A DNA stretch of 64,000 nt from an uncultured Propionibacterium sp. (GTDB lineage Bacteria; Actinomycetota; Actinomycetes; Propionibacteriales; Propionibacteriaceae): the NCBI GenBank assembly GCA_938036835.1, contig CALHWB010000053.1, positions 1 through 64,000 on the forward strand, in the 5' to 3' direction. Each line of letters begins with the position of its first letter. Within the stretch, counting starts at the first letter, position 1. The notes under the pieces were generated by a model, which did no database searches, was not told the origin of the DNA, and saw only the letters and a list, made by a program, of their open reading frames with translations. The position numbers and the translations under genes are program-made. This document shows, piece by piece, positions 15,934-24,598 of this stretch.

Positions 15934-17583
15934 ATGTCGACTGAAGTCACCTTGCCTGCCCTCGGCGAGAGCGTCACCGAGGGAACTGTCTCACGTTGGC
16001 TGAAGGAAGTTGGTGAGCAGGTCTCCGCCGACGAGCCGCTGCTGGAAGTCAGCACCGACAAGGTGGACACCGAGATCCCCGCGCCCGCTTCCGGGGTGCT
16101 GCTGGAGATTCGATTTGCCGAAGATGAGGTTGCCCCCGTCGGTTCGGTGCTGGCCGTCATCGGTGAACCCGGTGAGGCGCCAGCCACCGCCGAGGCCGCT
16201 CCGGAACCCGTCCCGGCAGCCGCCGAGGTACGACCACCCGCCGCCAGTCCACAGGCCGCTTCAACGGCACCGGTGGCCACCGCCGAGGCCACGCCGGTGA
16301 TCCTGCCGGCACTAGGTGAGAGCGTTACCGAAGGCACTGTATCGCGCTGGCTGAAGGAGGTCGGCGAGCAGGTCTCCGCCGACGAGCCGCTGCTGGAAGT
16401 CAGCACCGACAAGGTCGATACCGAGATCCCATCCCCGGCAGCCGGGGTATTGCTGGAGATCCTGGTGGGTGAGGATGAGGTGGCCGCGGTCGGCGCCACC
16501 CTTGGCCTGGTGGGTCAGCCGAATGCCCAGCCTGGCGCCCCGGCCCCTGCCGCGGCCCCAGCCCCTGCCGCCATGCCGGCCCCGACAACCACGATCACCG
16601 GTGGTTTAGCCCCCCGGGCCAGCGGTGGAGAAACCCCATATGTCACCCCGTTGGTGCGCAAGATGGCCGCCGACCTGGGGGTTGACCTGGCCACCGTGAC
16701 CGGTACCGGGGTAGGTGGCCGGGTCCGCAAGCAGGATGTTCAGGCCGCTGCCGAAGCGGCTCGCGCCCCGAAGGCGACCCCGGCACCGACGGCCACGCCG
16801 TCGGAGACCGTGCCACCGACCGGTCCAGCGAAGGGTGCCCCGGCTCCCGATGCATCGGGCAAGCGGGGTACCACCGAAAAACTCACCCGGGTACGCAAGG
16901 TGATTGCCTCCCGCATGGTTGAATCGCTGCAGGTCGCAGCCCAGCTCACCGCCACGGTCGAGGTCGATCTGACTGCCATCAGCCAGTTGCGCAAGCAGGT
17001 GAAGGACGACTTCCGGCGGCGCGAAGGCACCGGTCTGACCTACCTGGCTTTCATCTCCAAGGCCGTGGTCGAGGCATTGAAAGCATTCCCAGCGCTCAAC
17101 TCGTCGGTCGATCTGGAGGCCGGCACCGTGACCTACCATGGCAGCGAGGAGCTAGGCATCGCGGTCGACACCGAGCGCGGTCTGATCGTACCGGTGATCA
17201 AGAATGCCGGGGATCTCAACGTGGGTGGCATCGCTAAGCAGATCGCCGACCTGGCCGTCCGGGGCCGCGACAACAAGCTGGGCCCCGAAGACCTAAGCGG
17301 GGCGACCTTCACCATCACCAACTATGGATCTGCCGGTACCCTGTTCGACACCCCGGTGATCAACCAACCGAATGTGGCGATCCTGGGAACCGGTGCGTTG
17401 GTTAAGCGGCCGGTCGTGGTTAGCGACCGGTTTGGCAATGACACCATCGCGATCCGCGACATGATGTACCTGTCGCTGACCTACGATCACCGGATGATCG
17501 ATGGCGCCGTGGCGGCCCGTTTCCTGTCCACGGTCAAGGCTCGTCTGGAGGCAGGCGACTTCGGCGGGGAGTTCGGTCGCTGA
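15934..17583 (+). CDS. sucB: 2-oxoglutarate dehydrogenase E2 (dihydrolipoamide succinyltransferase)
   Basis: Starting at ATG 15934 (GAAGGAG upstream), the 549-residue protein has two nearly identical lipoyl domains (about 2-78 and 122-198, each with EVSTDKVDTEIP carrying the lipoylated Lys), Ala/Pro linkers, an E1/E3-binding domain (TPLVRKMAADLGVDLATVTG) and the catalytic domain ending with YDHRMIDGAVAARFL. It is the E2 core of the 2-oxoacid dehydrogenase complex; in actinobacteria it also serves pyruvate dehydrogenase. lipB and lipA, which follow sucB in many relatives, are not here; 17584-17821 shows no gene. Confidence 0.94.
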   Translation: MSTEVTLPALGESVTEGTVSRWLKEVGEQVSADEPLLEVSTDKVDTEIPAPASGVLLEIRFAEDEVAPVGSVLAVIGEPGEAPATAEAAPEPVPAAAEVRPPAASPQAASTAPVATAEATPVILPALGESVTEGTVSRWLKEVGEQVSADEPLLEVSTDKVDTEIPSPAAGVLLEILVGEDEVAAVGATLGLVGQPNAQPGAPAPAAAPAPAAMPAPTTTITGGLAPRASGGETPYVTPLVRKMAADLGVDLATVTGTGVGGRVRKQDVQAAAEAARAPKATPAPTATPSETVPPTGPAKGAPAPDASGKRGTTEKLTRVRKVIASRMVESLQVAAQLTATVEVDLTAISQLRKQVKDDFRRREGTGLTYLAFISKAVVEALKAFPALNSSVDLEAGTVTYHGSEELGIAVDTERGLIVPVIKNAGDLNVGGIAKQIADLAVRGRDNKLGPEDLSGATFTITNYGSAGTLFDTPVINQPNVAILGTGALVKRPVVVSDRFGNDTIAIRDMMYLSLTYDHRMIDGAVAARFLSTVKARLEAGDFGGEFGR

Positions 17584-17821
17584 GCTCGCGGCAAGACTCA
17601 GGTTGGCCGTCGCGATAGCCCGGCGGGGTCCGCGGCGGCCAGCATTCGGGGACGGAGACCTATCCGGGTTGCGTTGGGCATCCCCGGCCGGGTTTACCGG
17701 TACCAGGAAGGCGACGCGCCGATCGGCACCGTCCCGGCCATGGCGTGCGCAGTGGGCTGCCGGTAGCATGAATGATCGGGTGACCCGCATCCGACCGATA
17801 ATCGACGAGCGACGGAGCAGC

Positions 17822-18595
17822 ATGGCGAGAAGCGAGCGGGCCAGGGAATTGGCCGCAAAACAGAAGGCCGAGGCCAAGGCGCTGCGCGAGAAGAAGCGCA
17901 ACTCCACCAACCCCCAGGACTGGGGTACGATCCGTCAGATTCGCGAAACCTACAAGGTAACCCGCCAGTTCGATCCCCAGTTGAATGTCTGGCTGATCGG
18001 TTCCTGGGTTTTGGTGATCCTGGTTGGGCTGGGGCTTGGCCTGCTGGCCGGGGGCAGGCAGTGGATCTTCGGTTTGATCGCCGGGGCATTGTTCGGCTTC
18101 ACCGCGGCCCTGTTTATGTTGACCCGACGGGCGAAAACAGCCGCCTTCAGGCGTTACGCCGGTCAGCCCGGAGCCGGCGAAGTGGCCTTGAGCACCCTTA
18201 ACGCCAAGCAGTGGACTACCCAACCGGCAATCGTGGTGACCCGGCAGCAGGACTGCATTCACCGGGCGGTTGGCCCGGCCGGGGTAGTCCTGGTTGGTGA
18301 CGGCGACCCGGCCCGGTTGCGAACCGTCTTGTCCGCCGAGCACAAACGACACCAGCAGGTGCTCTACGGTATCCCCGTGCTGACCATCCAGATGGGTACC
18401 GGAACCGATCAGGTCCCCATGGATAGGCTGGCCCGGCACATCGGTCGGTTGCCCAGGTCGCTGGATTCGGTGCAACTGGACGAGGCGCGCAACCGGTTGA
18501 AGGCCCTGGACGCCATGAAACAGCGGGTTCCGCTACCGAAGGGGCCGCTGCCCACCAGCATGAAGGGAACCCGCAGGGCCATGCGGGGACGCTGA
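17822..18595 (+). CDS. DUF4191 membrane protein
   Basis: The 257-residue protein starts at ATG 17822 (ACGGAGC upstream). It has a Lys/Glu-rich N-terminus (MARSERARELAAKQKAEAKA), two close membrane segments (about 60-77 and 82-102) and a cytoplasmic C-terminal domain with MKGTRRAMRGR at the end. This is the DUF4191 family (Rv2219-like), usually found between the lipoate genes and glnA1. Its function is unknown. Here an ABC-F gene separates it from glnA1. Confidence 0.85.
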   Translation: MARSERARELAAKQKAEAKALREKKRNSTNPQDWGTIRQIRETYKVTRQFDPQLNVWLIGSWVLVILVGLGLGLLAGGRQWIFGLIAGALFGFTAALFMLTRRAKTAAFRRYAGQPGAGEVALSTLNAKQWTTQPAIVVTRQQDCIHRAVGPAGVVLVGDGDPARLRTVLSAEHKRHQQVLYGIPVLTIQMGTGTDQVPMDRLARHIGRLPRSLDSVQLDEARNRLKALDAMKQRVPLPKGPLPTSMKGTRRAMRGR

Positions 18596-18598
18596 CCG

Positions 18599-18832
18599 GT
18601 GGCGACAGCCGACCTCGGCGGGTTTTCCGATGGCGAGCCTCATCGCCTGCAATTCCTGCGGCTGCCGATCGGCGAACCGGTTGCGCTGCCGTTGGATGAA
18701 CCGAACGCTTCGGTAGCGGGTTGGGTTTGTTCTCGTATGTTGCGGGCTTCCCGGCCGCGATGGAAACACCATGGTGGGTGCGCCGCGGTTCAGAGGGCAC
18801 GCCGGAACCGGTCTGCGGCCTACCTACCCTAG
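18599..18832 (+). pseudogene. Leader ORF or gene remnant before the ABC-F gene
   Basis: A GTG-started frame of 77 codons begins three bases after the DUF4191 stop. The first 45 residues (VATADLGGFSDGEPHRLQFL ... LPLDEPNASVAGWV) look coding, after which the frame becomes Arg-rich and unconvincing, while a second frame (from about 18760) reads METPWWVRRGSEGTPEP. It may be a frameshifted remnant or a regulatory leader peptide. No Shine-Dalgarno decides between them. Confidence 0.3.
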
Positions 18833-18842
18833 GACAGGACCT

Positions 18843-20627
18843 ATGGCGCATCTTCTCGGGGCCGAATCCCTGCACCTGGAATACCCGGCTCACCTGGTGT
18901 TCGAGGCGGTGACGATAGGGGTGAATGAGGGCGACCGCATCGGGATCGTCGGTCGCAATGGCGACGGTAAGTCGAGTTTGCTAGGGATGCTGGCGGGACG
19001 GACCGAGCCCGACTCTGGCCGTGTGACTCGGCGGAGCGGTGTGCGGATAGGCTTGCTCGACCAGGCCGACACGCTGGACGACTCCTCAACGGTTAGGCAT
19101 GCGATCGCCGGCGACCGGCCCGAGCACGAGTGGGCGGGCGATGCGAAGGTCCGCGATGTGATCGCGGGCCTTGTGCCCGGCCTCCCCTGGAATGCCCGGA
19201 TCGGTACCCTGTCCGGTGGGCAGCGTCGTCGCGTGGCGCTCGCTGCTCTGTTGATGGGTGAGTGGGATATCGTCGCGTTGGATGAACCGACCAACCATCT
19301 CGATGTTGAGGCCATTACCTGGCTTGCCGGGCACCTGCGGTCCCGGTGGGCGAAGAACGCCGGCGGCCTGCTAGTCGTTACGCACGACCGCTGGTTCCTC
19401 GATGAGGTGGTGACGACGACGTGGGAGGTTCACGACCGGACGGTGGAGCCCTTTGAGGGAGGCTATGCCGCCTACGTGCTCCAGCGGGTCGAACGCGACC
19501 GGCAGGCCGCGACGATGGAAGCGAAGCGGCAGAACCTCATGAAGAAGGAGCTCGCCTGGCTGCGGCGCGGCGCCCCGGCCCGCACATCCAAACCAAAGTT
19601 CCGCATCGAAGCGGCAAACCAGCTCATCGCAGACGTGCCGCCGCTTCGAAACCCGATCGAGTTGAACCGGCTCGCCGTGGGGCGGCTGGGCAAGGACGTG
19701 ATCGACCTGCTTGGCGTCGGCGTGTCGTTCGATGGCCGTCAGGTCCTACGCGAGATCGAGTGGCGCATCGCTCCCGGCGAACGCACCGCGGTCCTGGGCG
19801 CGAACGGCGCCGGCAAGTCGACTCTTCTCGGCCTCATCGCGGGCACGATTGAGCCCACCGCGGGCCGGATCAAGCGCGGCAAGACCGTGAAGCTTGGCGT
19901 GCTCGACCAGCAGTTCCGCGAGCTGGCGGACATCGCCGGCGAGCGGGTTCGCGATGTGCTCGCGCGCACCAAGGCGAGTTACCTCGTCGACGGCAAAGAA
20001 CTGACCCCAGCGAAGCTCCTGGAGCGACTCGGCTTCGCTCGCGAACACCTGTCGGCCCGGGTTGGGGAATTGTCCGGCGGCCAGAAGCGGCGTCTGCAGT
20101 TACTCCTTGTGCTGTTGTCGGAACCTAACCTGATGCTCGTAGACGAGCCCTCGAACGATGTGGACATTGACATGCTCGCCGCGATGGAGGAGCTGTTTGA
20201 CTCCTGGCCCGGCACCCTGATCGTCGTCTCTCACGACCGCTACCTGGTGGAGCGGGTCACCGACCAGCAGTACGCGCTCCTCGGCGGGCGGCTGCGGCAT
20301 CTGCCGGGTGGGGTGGATGAGTACCTGCATCTGCGCGAAGCAGCGACCGCAAAGCCCGCGGCTCTCGTGCCTCAGTCTGTTGCTGCGCAGCACACCCCGC
20401 GGATGACGGGTGCCGAGGAGCGCGCCGCGAAGAAGGAGCTGAATGCGACCGAGAGGAAGCTGGAACGCCTCGCGGAAAGGATCGCGGCGATTCACGACCG
20501 CATGGCCGCCCACGATCAGGGCGACTACGAAAGCCTGGGCCGGCTGAATGACGAGCTTCGCGAGGCCGAGGCCGAGATGGCCGGGTTGGAGGAGCGCTGG
20601 TTCGAGCTCTCCGAGCTCATCGACTAG
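18843..20627 (+). CDS. ABC-F family ATPase (Uup/EttA-like translation factor)
   Basis: The 594-residue protein has two ABC domains and no membrane segment. Domain 1 has GRNGDGKSS, LSGGQRRRVALAALL and LDEPTNHLD; domain 2 has GANGAGKST, LSGGQKRRLQ and a variant Walker B, VDEPSNDVD. A C-terminal coiled coil (about 520-590) resembles Uup. ABC-F proteins act on the ribosome, either as translation factors or in antibiotic protection; which applies here is open. Codon choice (gtg, ctc, tcg) differs slightly from the neighbours, and the gene interrupts the usual DUF4191-glnA1 order, so recent acquisition is possible. Confidence 0.88.
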   Translation: MAHLLGAESLHLEYPAHLVFEAVTIGVNEGDRIGIVGRNGDGKSSLLGMLAGRTEPDSGRVTRRSGVRIGLLDQADTLDDSSTVRHAIAGDRPEHEWAGDAKVRDVIAGLVPGLPWNARIGTLSGGQRRRVALAALLMGEWDIVALDEPTNHLDVEAITWLAGHLRSRWAKNAGGLLVVTHDRWFLDEVVTTTWEVHDRTVEPFEGGYAAYVLQRVERDRQAATMEAKRQNLMKKELAWLRRGAPARTSKPKFRIEAANQLIADVPPLRNPIELNRLAVGRLGKDVIDLLGVGVSFDGRQVLREIEWRIAPGERTAVLGANGAGKSTLLGLIAGTIEPTAGRIKRGKTVKLGVLDQQFRELADIAGERVRDVLARTKASYLVDGKELTPAKLLERLGFAREHLSARVGELSGGQKRRLQLLLVLLSEPNLMLVDEPSNDVDIDMLAAMEELFDSWPGTLIVVSHDRYLVERVTDQQYALLGGRLRHLPGGVDEYLHLREAATAKPAALVPQSVAAQHTPRMTGAEERAAKKELNATERKLERLAERIAAIHDRMAAHDQGDYESLGRLNDELREAEAEMAGLEERWFELSELID

Positions 20628-20681
20628 CGCCGATGCGCGGTCCTCGACATTCGAATAGCGACCGAACCGCTATGCCGCCCG

Positions 20682-20843
20682 ATGCCATCCGTACGTTGCT
20701 GTTCGCAACTGCACTCGTGCCCCTACGGGCTGTGTGCCGCCGGCGAGGAGTTCTACGCAGATCTCGGCTTGCGCGCCGCCGGGCCGTGCAAGCTCAAGCG
20801 AGTCCTGAGCGAGCCCCGATCTTGTTACATGGCCGAAACATGA
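20682..20843 (+). CDS. Putative small cysteine-rich protein
   Basis: A 53-codon frame reads MPSVRCCSQLHSCPYGLCAA and continues GEEFYADLGLRAAGPCKLKR, with six cysteines in total. The composition and third-position GC look coding, but no ribosome site precedes the ATG and the frame is open upstream to 20628, so it could be a truncated gene tail. A His and four Cys could bind a metal. It lies alone in the 310-bp gap between the ABC-F gene and glnA1; the rest of the gap shows only the glnA1 ribosome site. Confidence 0.35.
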   Translation: MPSVRCCSQLHSCPYGLCAAGEEFYADLGLRAAGPCKLKRVLSEPRSCYMAET

Positions 20844-20937
20844 CCGCAACATCGCCCGCGAGCCGGCTCGCTAGGTTGGGGCAGACAAAGGTTGAACACG
20901 GCTGGCACCCGGCCGGTCGCTGATTGGAGGGAATCTC

Positions 20938-22359
20938 ATGTTCCAGGGCGCCGACGATCTACTGGCGTATCTCAGGCAGGAGAATGTCGAGAATGTCGAT
21001 ATCCGGTTCTGTGATCTGCCCGGTGTCATGCAGCATTTCACGATACCGGCCGGCGCTTTCGGCCCCGAGGTCTTCGAGGAAGGCCTGGCCTTTGACGGTT
21101 CCGCAGTGGCCGGCTTCCAGGCGATCAACGAATCCGATATGACCCTGCTGCCGGATCCCGCGACCGCCTATATCGATCCGTTCCGCAAGTCCAGAACCCT
21201 GATCGTCAACTTCTTCGTTCACGATCCACTGACCATGGAACCCTACAGCCGCGACCCGCGCAATATCGCCCGCAAGGCCCAGACCTACCTGGCCGCGACC
21301 GGCATCGGCGATACCGTATTCTTCGCCCCGGAAGCCGAGTTCTATGTTTTCGACGATGTGCGCTACGAAACCAACGGGCATTCCTCGTTCTATTCGGTGG
21401 ATGCCGAATCGGCCGGCTGGAACACCGCCCGCGAGGAGGAACGCGGCAACCTGGGTTACAAGGTGAGGCAGAAGGGCGGCTATTTCCCGGTGGCACCGGC
21501 CGACCACTATGGTGACCTGCGCGACGACATCGTCCGCCATTGCGAGAACGCCGGATTGGTCATCGAACGGGCCCATCACGAGGTTGGCGCGGCCGGCCAG
21601 GCGGAGATCAACTGGCGTTTCGACACCCTGCTCACCAGCGCCGACAACATGATGAAGTTCAAATACCTCGCCAAGAACACTGCCTTCGTCAACGGCAAAT
21701 CGGCCACCTTCATGCCCAAGCCGGTCTTCGGCGACAACGGCTCGGGAATGCACGTCCACCAGTCAATCTGGGCCGACGGCAGACCGCTGTTCTATGACGA
21801 AAACGGTTACGCCCAGCTTTCGGATACCGCCCGCTGGTATATCGGCGGGCTGCTGGCCCACGCGCCCGCGCTGCTGGCCTTCACCAACCCGACGATCAAC
21901 AGCTTCCACCGTCTGATACCCGGTTTCGAAGCGCCGGTGAACCTGGTGTATTCGGCCCGCAATCGCTCGGCCTGTATCCGCATCCCGGTCACCGGCTCGA
22001 ACCCGAAGGCCAAGCGCATCGAGTTCCGCTGCCCCGACCCGTCTTCCAACCCCTATCTGGCGTTCGCGGCGATGCTGCTGGCTGGCATCGACGGCATCCA
22101 GAACCGGATCGAGCCTCCCGCTCCGGTGGACAAGGATCTCTACGAACTGCCGCCCGAAGAGCATGCCGACATCGCCCAGGTGCCGGGATCCCTGGCGGAG
22201 GTGTTGGCCGCGCTGGAGGCCGACCAGGACTTCCTGCTCGCCGGAGACGTATTCACCGCCGACCTGATCGAGACCTGGATCGCACTAAAACGGGAGGAGA
22301 TCGATGCCCTCAGGCAACGCCCCCATCCCTACGAGTTCGACCTGTACTATCAGATCTGA
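20938..22359 (+). CDS. glnA: Glutamine synthetase type I (GlnA1)
   Basis: This 473-residue dodecameric enzyme makes glutamine from glutamate, ammonia and ATP. GSI-beta signatures are intact: VDIRFCDLPGVMQHFTIPAG, FMPKPVFGDNGSGMHVHQS, NLVYSARNRSACIRIPVTGS and the adenylylation loop KDLYELPPEE with Tyr402. It closely resembles mycobacterial GlnA1. TTGGAGGG precedes the ATG. It should be the substrate of GlnE encoded at 36029-38995. It converges on the phosphatase gene, with a hairpin between. Confidence 0.96.
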   Translation: MFQGADDLLAYLRQENVENVDIRFCDLPGVMQHFTIPAGAFGPEVFEEGLAFDGSAVAGFQAINESDMTLLPDPATAYIDPFRKSRTLIVNFFVHDPLTMEPYSRDPRNIARKAQTYLAATGIGDTVFFAPEAEFYVFDDVRYETNGHSSFYSVDAESAGWNTAREEERGNLGYKVRQKGGYFPVAPADHYGDLRDDIVRHCENAGLVIERAHHEVGAAGQAEINWRFDTLLTSADNMMKFKYLAKNTAFVNGKSATFMPKPVFGDNGSGMHVHQSIWADGRPLFYDENGYAQLSDTARWYIGGLLAHAPALLAFTNPTINSFHRLIPGFEAPVNLVYSARNRSACIRIPVTGSNPKAKRIEFRCPDPSSNPYLAFAAMLLAGIDGIQNRIEPPAPVDKDLYELPPEEHADIAQVPGSLAEVLAALEADQDFLLAGDVFTADLIETWIALKREEIDALRQRPHPYEFDLYYQI

Positions 22360-22396
22360 ACGGGACGGGGTGTCCTGCGCGCTCCGGGTGCCCTGA

Positions 22397-22453
22397 ACGG
22401 CCAGGCCGCTCACCGCTGACGAAACAGCAAGCCAACGGGAGCAGCCTGGCCGT
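22397..22453. terminator. Candidate hairpin between converging genes
   Basis: ACGGCCAGGC (22397-22406) pairs with GCCTGGCCGT (22444-22453), extended by GCTC/GAGC after a mismatch, with a long inner loop. It lies 37 bp after the glnA1 stop. No T tract is present. Confidence 0.4.
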
Positions 22454-22520
22454 GGAAATGAGCCACCCCATGCCTGGGGTTCGCCACCTCGAGCCGGCTT
22501 ATCGTACGTTTCCGGGATTT

Positions 22521-23108
22521 TCACGCGATCTGCCACCCGGGTGGTTCTCGGCCCACGATAACCACCCGCACCTCACCATGGTCGAGGCGATCGGTGACCC
22601 AATCGATCTCGCGATGCCCCCGACCGGCAAACACCGCTTGCAGAACGCACAACGCATCGCCGTGCCCCACCAGCACCCGCCAGTCGAATTGCCCGCTGGT
22701 GGCCCACAGCAGATCCACCAGCCGCCGCATCCGCCGGTGAACCATGGCGATCGATTCCCCACCACCCCAGGCGATGTCATTGATGTGTCGTCCGGCGGGC
22801 ACCGGAAGCGCCACCAATTCGGCTGTTGGCCGGCCCTCCAGTTCCCCCAGGGATTGCTCGGCCAACAGTTCGGTGACCCCGACATCGACCCCCAGCCGGG
22901 CAGCTATCGGCTCGGCCGTCTGCCGAGCCCGCAGCGCATCCGAGCTGAGCACCTGGCTACGCCCTAACACCAGGCACGCCACCCGGTCGGCCGCCGCCCG
23001 CGCCTGCTCCCGCCCAAGCTCGGTTAGGGGCACCTGCGTAGAGCGTCCCAGCACCAACCGGTCCCGATTGGCGATCGACTGGCCATGCCGGACGAGCAGC
23101 AACCTCAC
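22521..23108 (-). CDS. Histidine phosphatase (phosphoglycerate-mutase-like)
   Basis: The 195-residue protein begins LLLVRHGQSIANRDR, the RHG catalytic motif of the histidine-phosphatase superfamily, and has the second catalytic His in LVGHGDALCVL. The specific substrate is unclear; small members act on sugar phosphates, alpha-ribazole phosphate or other metabolites. The four-base overlap (ATGA) with the upstream G6PD-like gene shows co-translation and hints at a sugar-phosphate substrate. A cobC-like role is also conceivable because cobT, cobU and cobS lie 7 kb away. Confidence 0.82.
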   Translation of the reverse strand: MRLLLVRHGQSIANRDRLVLGRSTQVPLTELGREQARAAADRVACLVLGRSQVLSSDALRARQTAEPIAARLGVDVGVTELLAEQSLGELEGRPTAELVALPVPAGRHINDIAWGGGESIAMVHRRMRRLVDLLWATSGQFDWRVLVGHGDALCVLQAVFAGRGHREIDWVTDRLDHGEVRVVIVGREPPGWQIA

Positions 23109-24469
23109 GGTGCACGCCAGTGGCGAGGGCCTGAACTGCCGGCCGGGTATTCGTCTAGGGGTATCTCATCGGTCTCAAAGGCCCGGCTGATCGGCTCGGT
23201 GAGTCGCCAGCAGTCCACCGCGGCTGCGGCGCTCACGCACAGTTCCGGGTCGCCGCTCAGCGCGGCCCGCAACACCCGGGCATAGACCGCGACCTCGGCC
23301 GCCTCGATCACCCTGGTGGGTTCGTGCTCCTCCGCGCCCAGCGCCACCCCCTGCAATTCGGCCGGGCCGTCCAAGTCGGCGGCTACCAGTTGCAGTTGGA
23401 TCGCCCCGGTGAGGATCTGGATCCGTAACCGATTCGGCTCGACCCTGGCCGGCACCCCGGCGACCGGAGCCGCCGATCGGAACACCAACTCGACATACCT
23501 ACGGTTCTCCGCCAATCCCTTGCCCGACCGCAATCGCAGTGGCACGCCCTGCCACTGCGGCAGCGAACTGACGAACTCCACCTGGGCCAAGGTCTCGGTG
23601 CGACGCCCGGGATCCACCCCCGGCTCATCGACATAGGCGGGTTGGGGACGCCCGGCTAGCTCCCCCGCCGTCCAGCGGCCACGTCGCACGGCCCCGGCCC
23701 GGCGGCTCACCCGCAGGGATTCCAGCGCCGCCCGCATCGCCGCCGGACGGCCCTCCGGCCCGGCCGGGGTGGGCATGATGGTCGCCGCCAGTACCTGCAA
23801 CAGATGGGACTGGATCATGTCGCGCAGGGCGCCCGCCGTGTCATAGCAACCGGCCCGGCCGGTCAGTCCCAGGGCCTCGTCCCAGACGATGTTCACCTCG
23901 GCCAGCTGTTCCCGTTGCCAGCTCTCGGCCAGCAGCCGGTTGCCGAACCGCAGCGTGGGCATGCCCAGCACTGCCGGAGCGGCCAAGAAATGATCCACTC
24001 GGAAGATCTGCTCCTCGTCGACCACCTCCAATAGCAATGCGTTCAGTTCCCGAGCGCTGGCCGCGTCCTGCCCGAAAGGTTTCTCCACCGCCAGCCGGGT
24101 GTTCGGCGGCAACGGGACGCCCTGCAGGGCCACCGCAGCCGCTCGCATCGCCCGTGGGCTGAGCGCGAAATAGACGGTAACCGGAGTACCCGAGCAGTTC
24201 AGCAGACGCCGCCAATCGGCGGTTTGGCTGGCATCGGCCGTGACCCAACGGGTGTGAGTCAGGGTGTGCTGGATCGCCGGCCCCTGATATCCGCCGAAGG
24301 CTTTGCGCACCGAACCTAGCCAGTCCGGGTGTGCACGCCGTCCGGCACCGATCAACTCGATGCGACGCTCCGGTTCGGAATCCAACAGCGCACCCAGGGC
24401 GGGTAGCAGGAATCGTCTGGTGAGGTCGCCGGTGGCGCCGGTGATGATCAGGGTTTCGGAACGCGCCAT
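23105..24469 (-). CDS. Divergent glucose-6-phosphate dehydrogenase-like protein
   Basis: From ATG 24469 the 454-residue product is shorter than normal Zwf (about 500). The NADP-binding start LIITGATGDLTRRFLLPALG, the EKPFG motif and GRAGCYDTAGALRDMIQSHL are clear. The active-site motif RIDHYLGKE reads RVDHFLAAP, keeping Asp-His but losing the Gly-Lys that contacts the substrate. It may act on a different sugar phosphate or be regulatory. It is co-translated with a histidine phosphatase. TATGGT lies seven bases upstream, so the mRNA is probably leaderless. Confidence 0.75.
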   Translation of the reverse strand: MARSETLIITGATGDLTRRFLLPALGALLDSEPERRIELIGAGRRAHPDWLGSVRKAFGGYQGPAIQHTLTHTRWVTADASQTADWRRLLNCSGTPVTVYFALSPRAMRAAAVALQGVPLPPNTRLAVEKPFGQDAASARELNALLLEVVDEEQIFRVDHFLAAPAVLGMPTLRFGNRLLAESWQREQLAEVNIVWDEALGLTGRAGCYDTAGALRDMIQSHLLQVLAATIMPTPAGPEGRPAAMRAALESLRVSRRAGAVRRGRWTAGELAGRPQPAYVDEPGVDPGRRTETLAQVEFVSSLPQWQGVPLRLRSGKGLAENRRYVELVFRSAAPVAGVPARVEPNRLRIQILTGAIQLQLVAADLDGPAELQGVALGAEEHEPTRVIEAAEVAVYARVLRAALSGDPELCVSAAAAVDCWRLTEPISRAFETDEIPLDEYPAGSSGPRHWRAP

Positions 24470-24476
24470 GGCGAAA

Positions 24477-24482
24477 ACCATA
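24477..24482 (-). promoter_or_regulatory. -10 element TATGGT, leaderless start
   Basis: On the minus strand TATGGT is followed by seven bases and the ATG at 24469. It lies 122 bp from the start of the divergent DUF4956 operon. Confidence 0.45.
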
Positions 24483-24598
24483 TTCGATTCCCACCCCGTT
24501 ACGGGTTCACAACCAACGCACAGGTTGCTCGCAGCAAACACCAATCCCGGTGCGGCTGGATGGAGTACACGAACACGCCGACCCGAAAGGTCCCCGCC

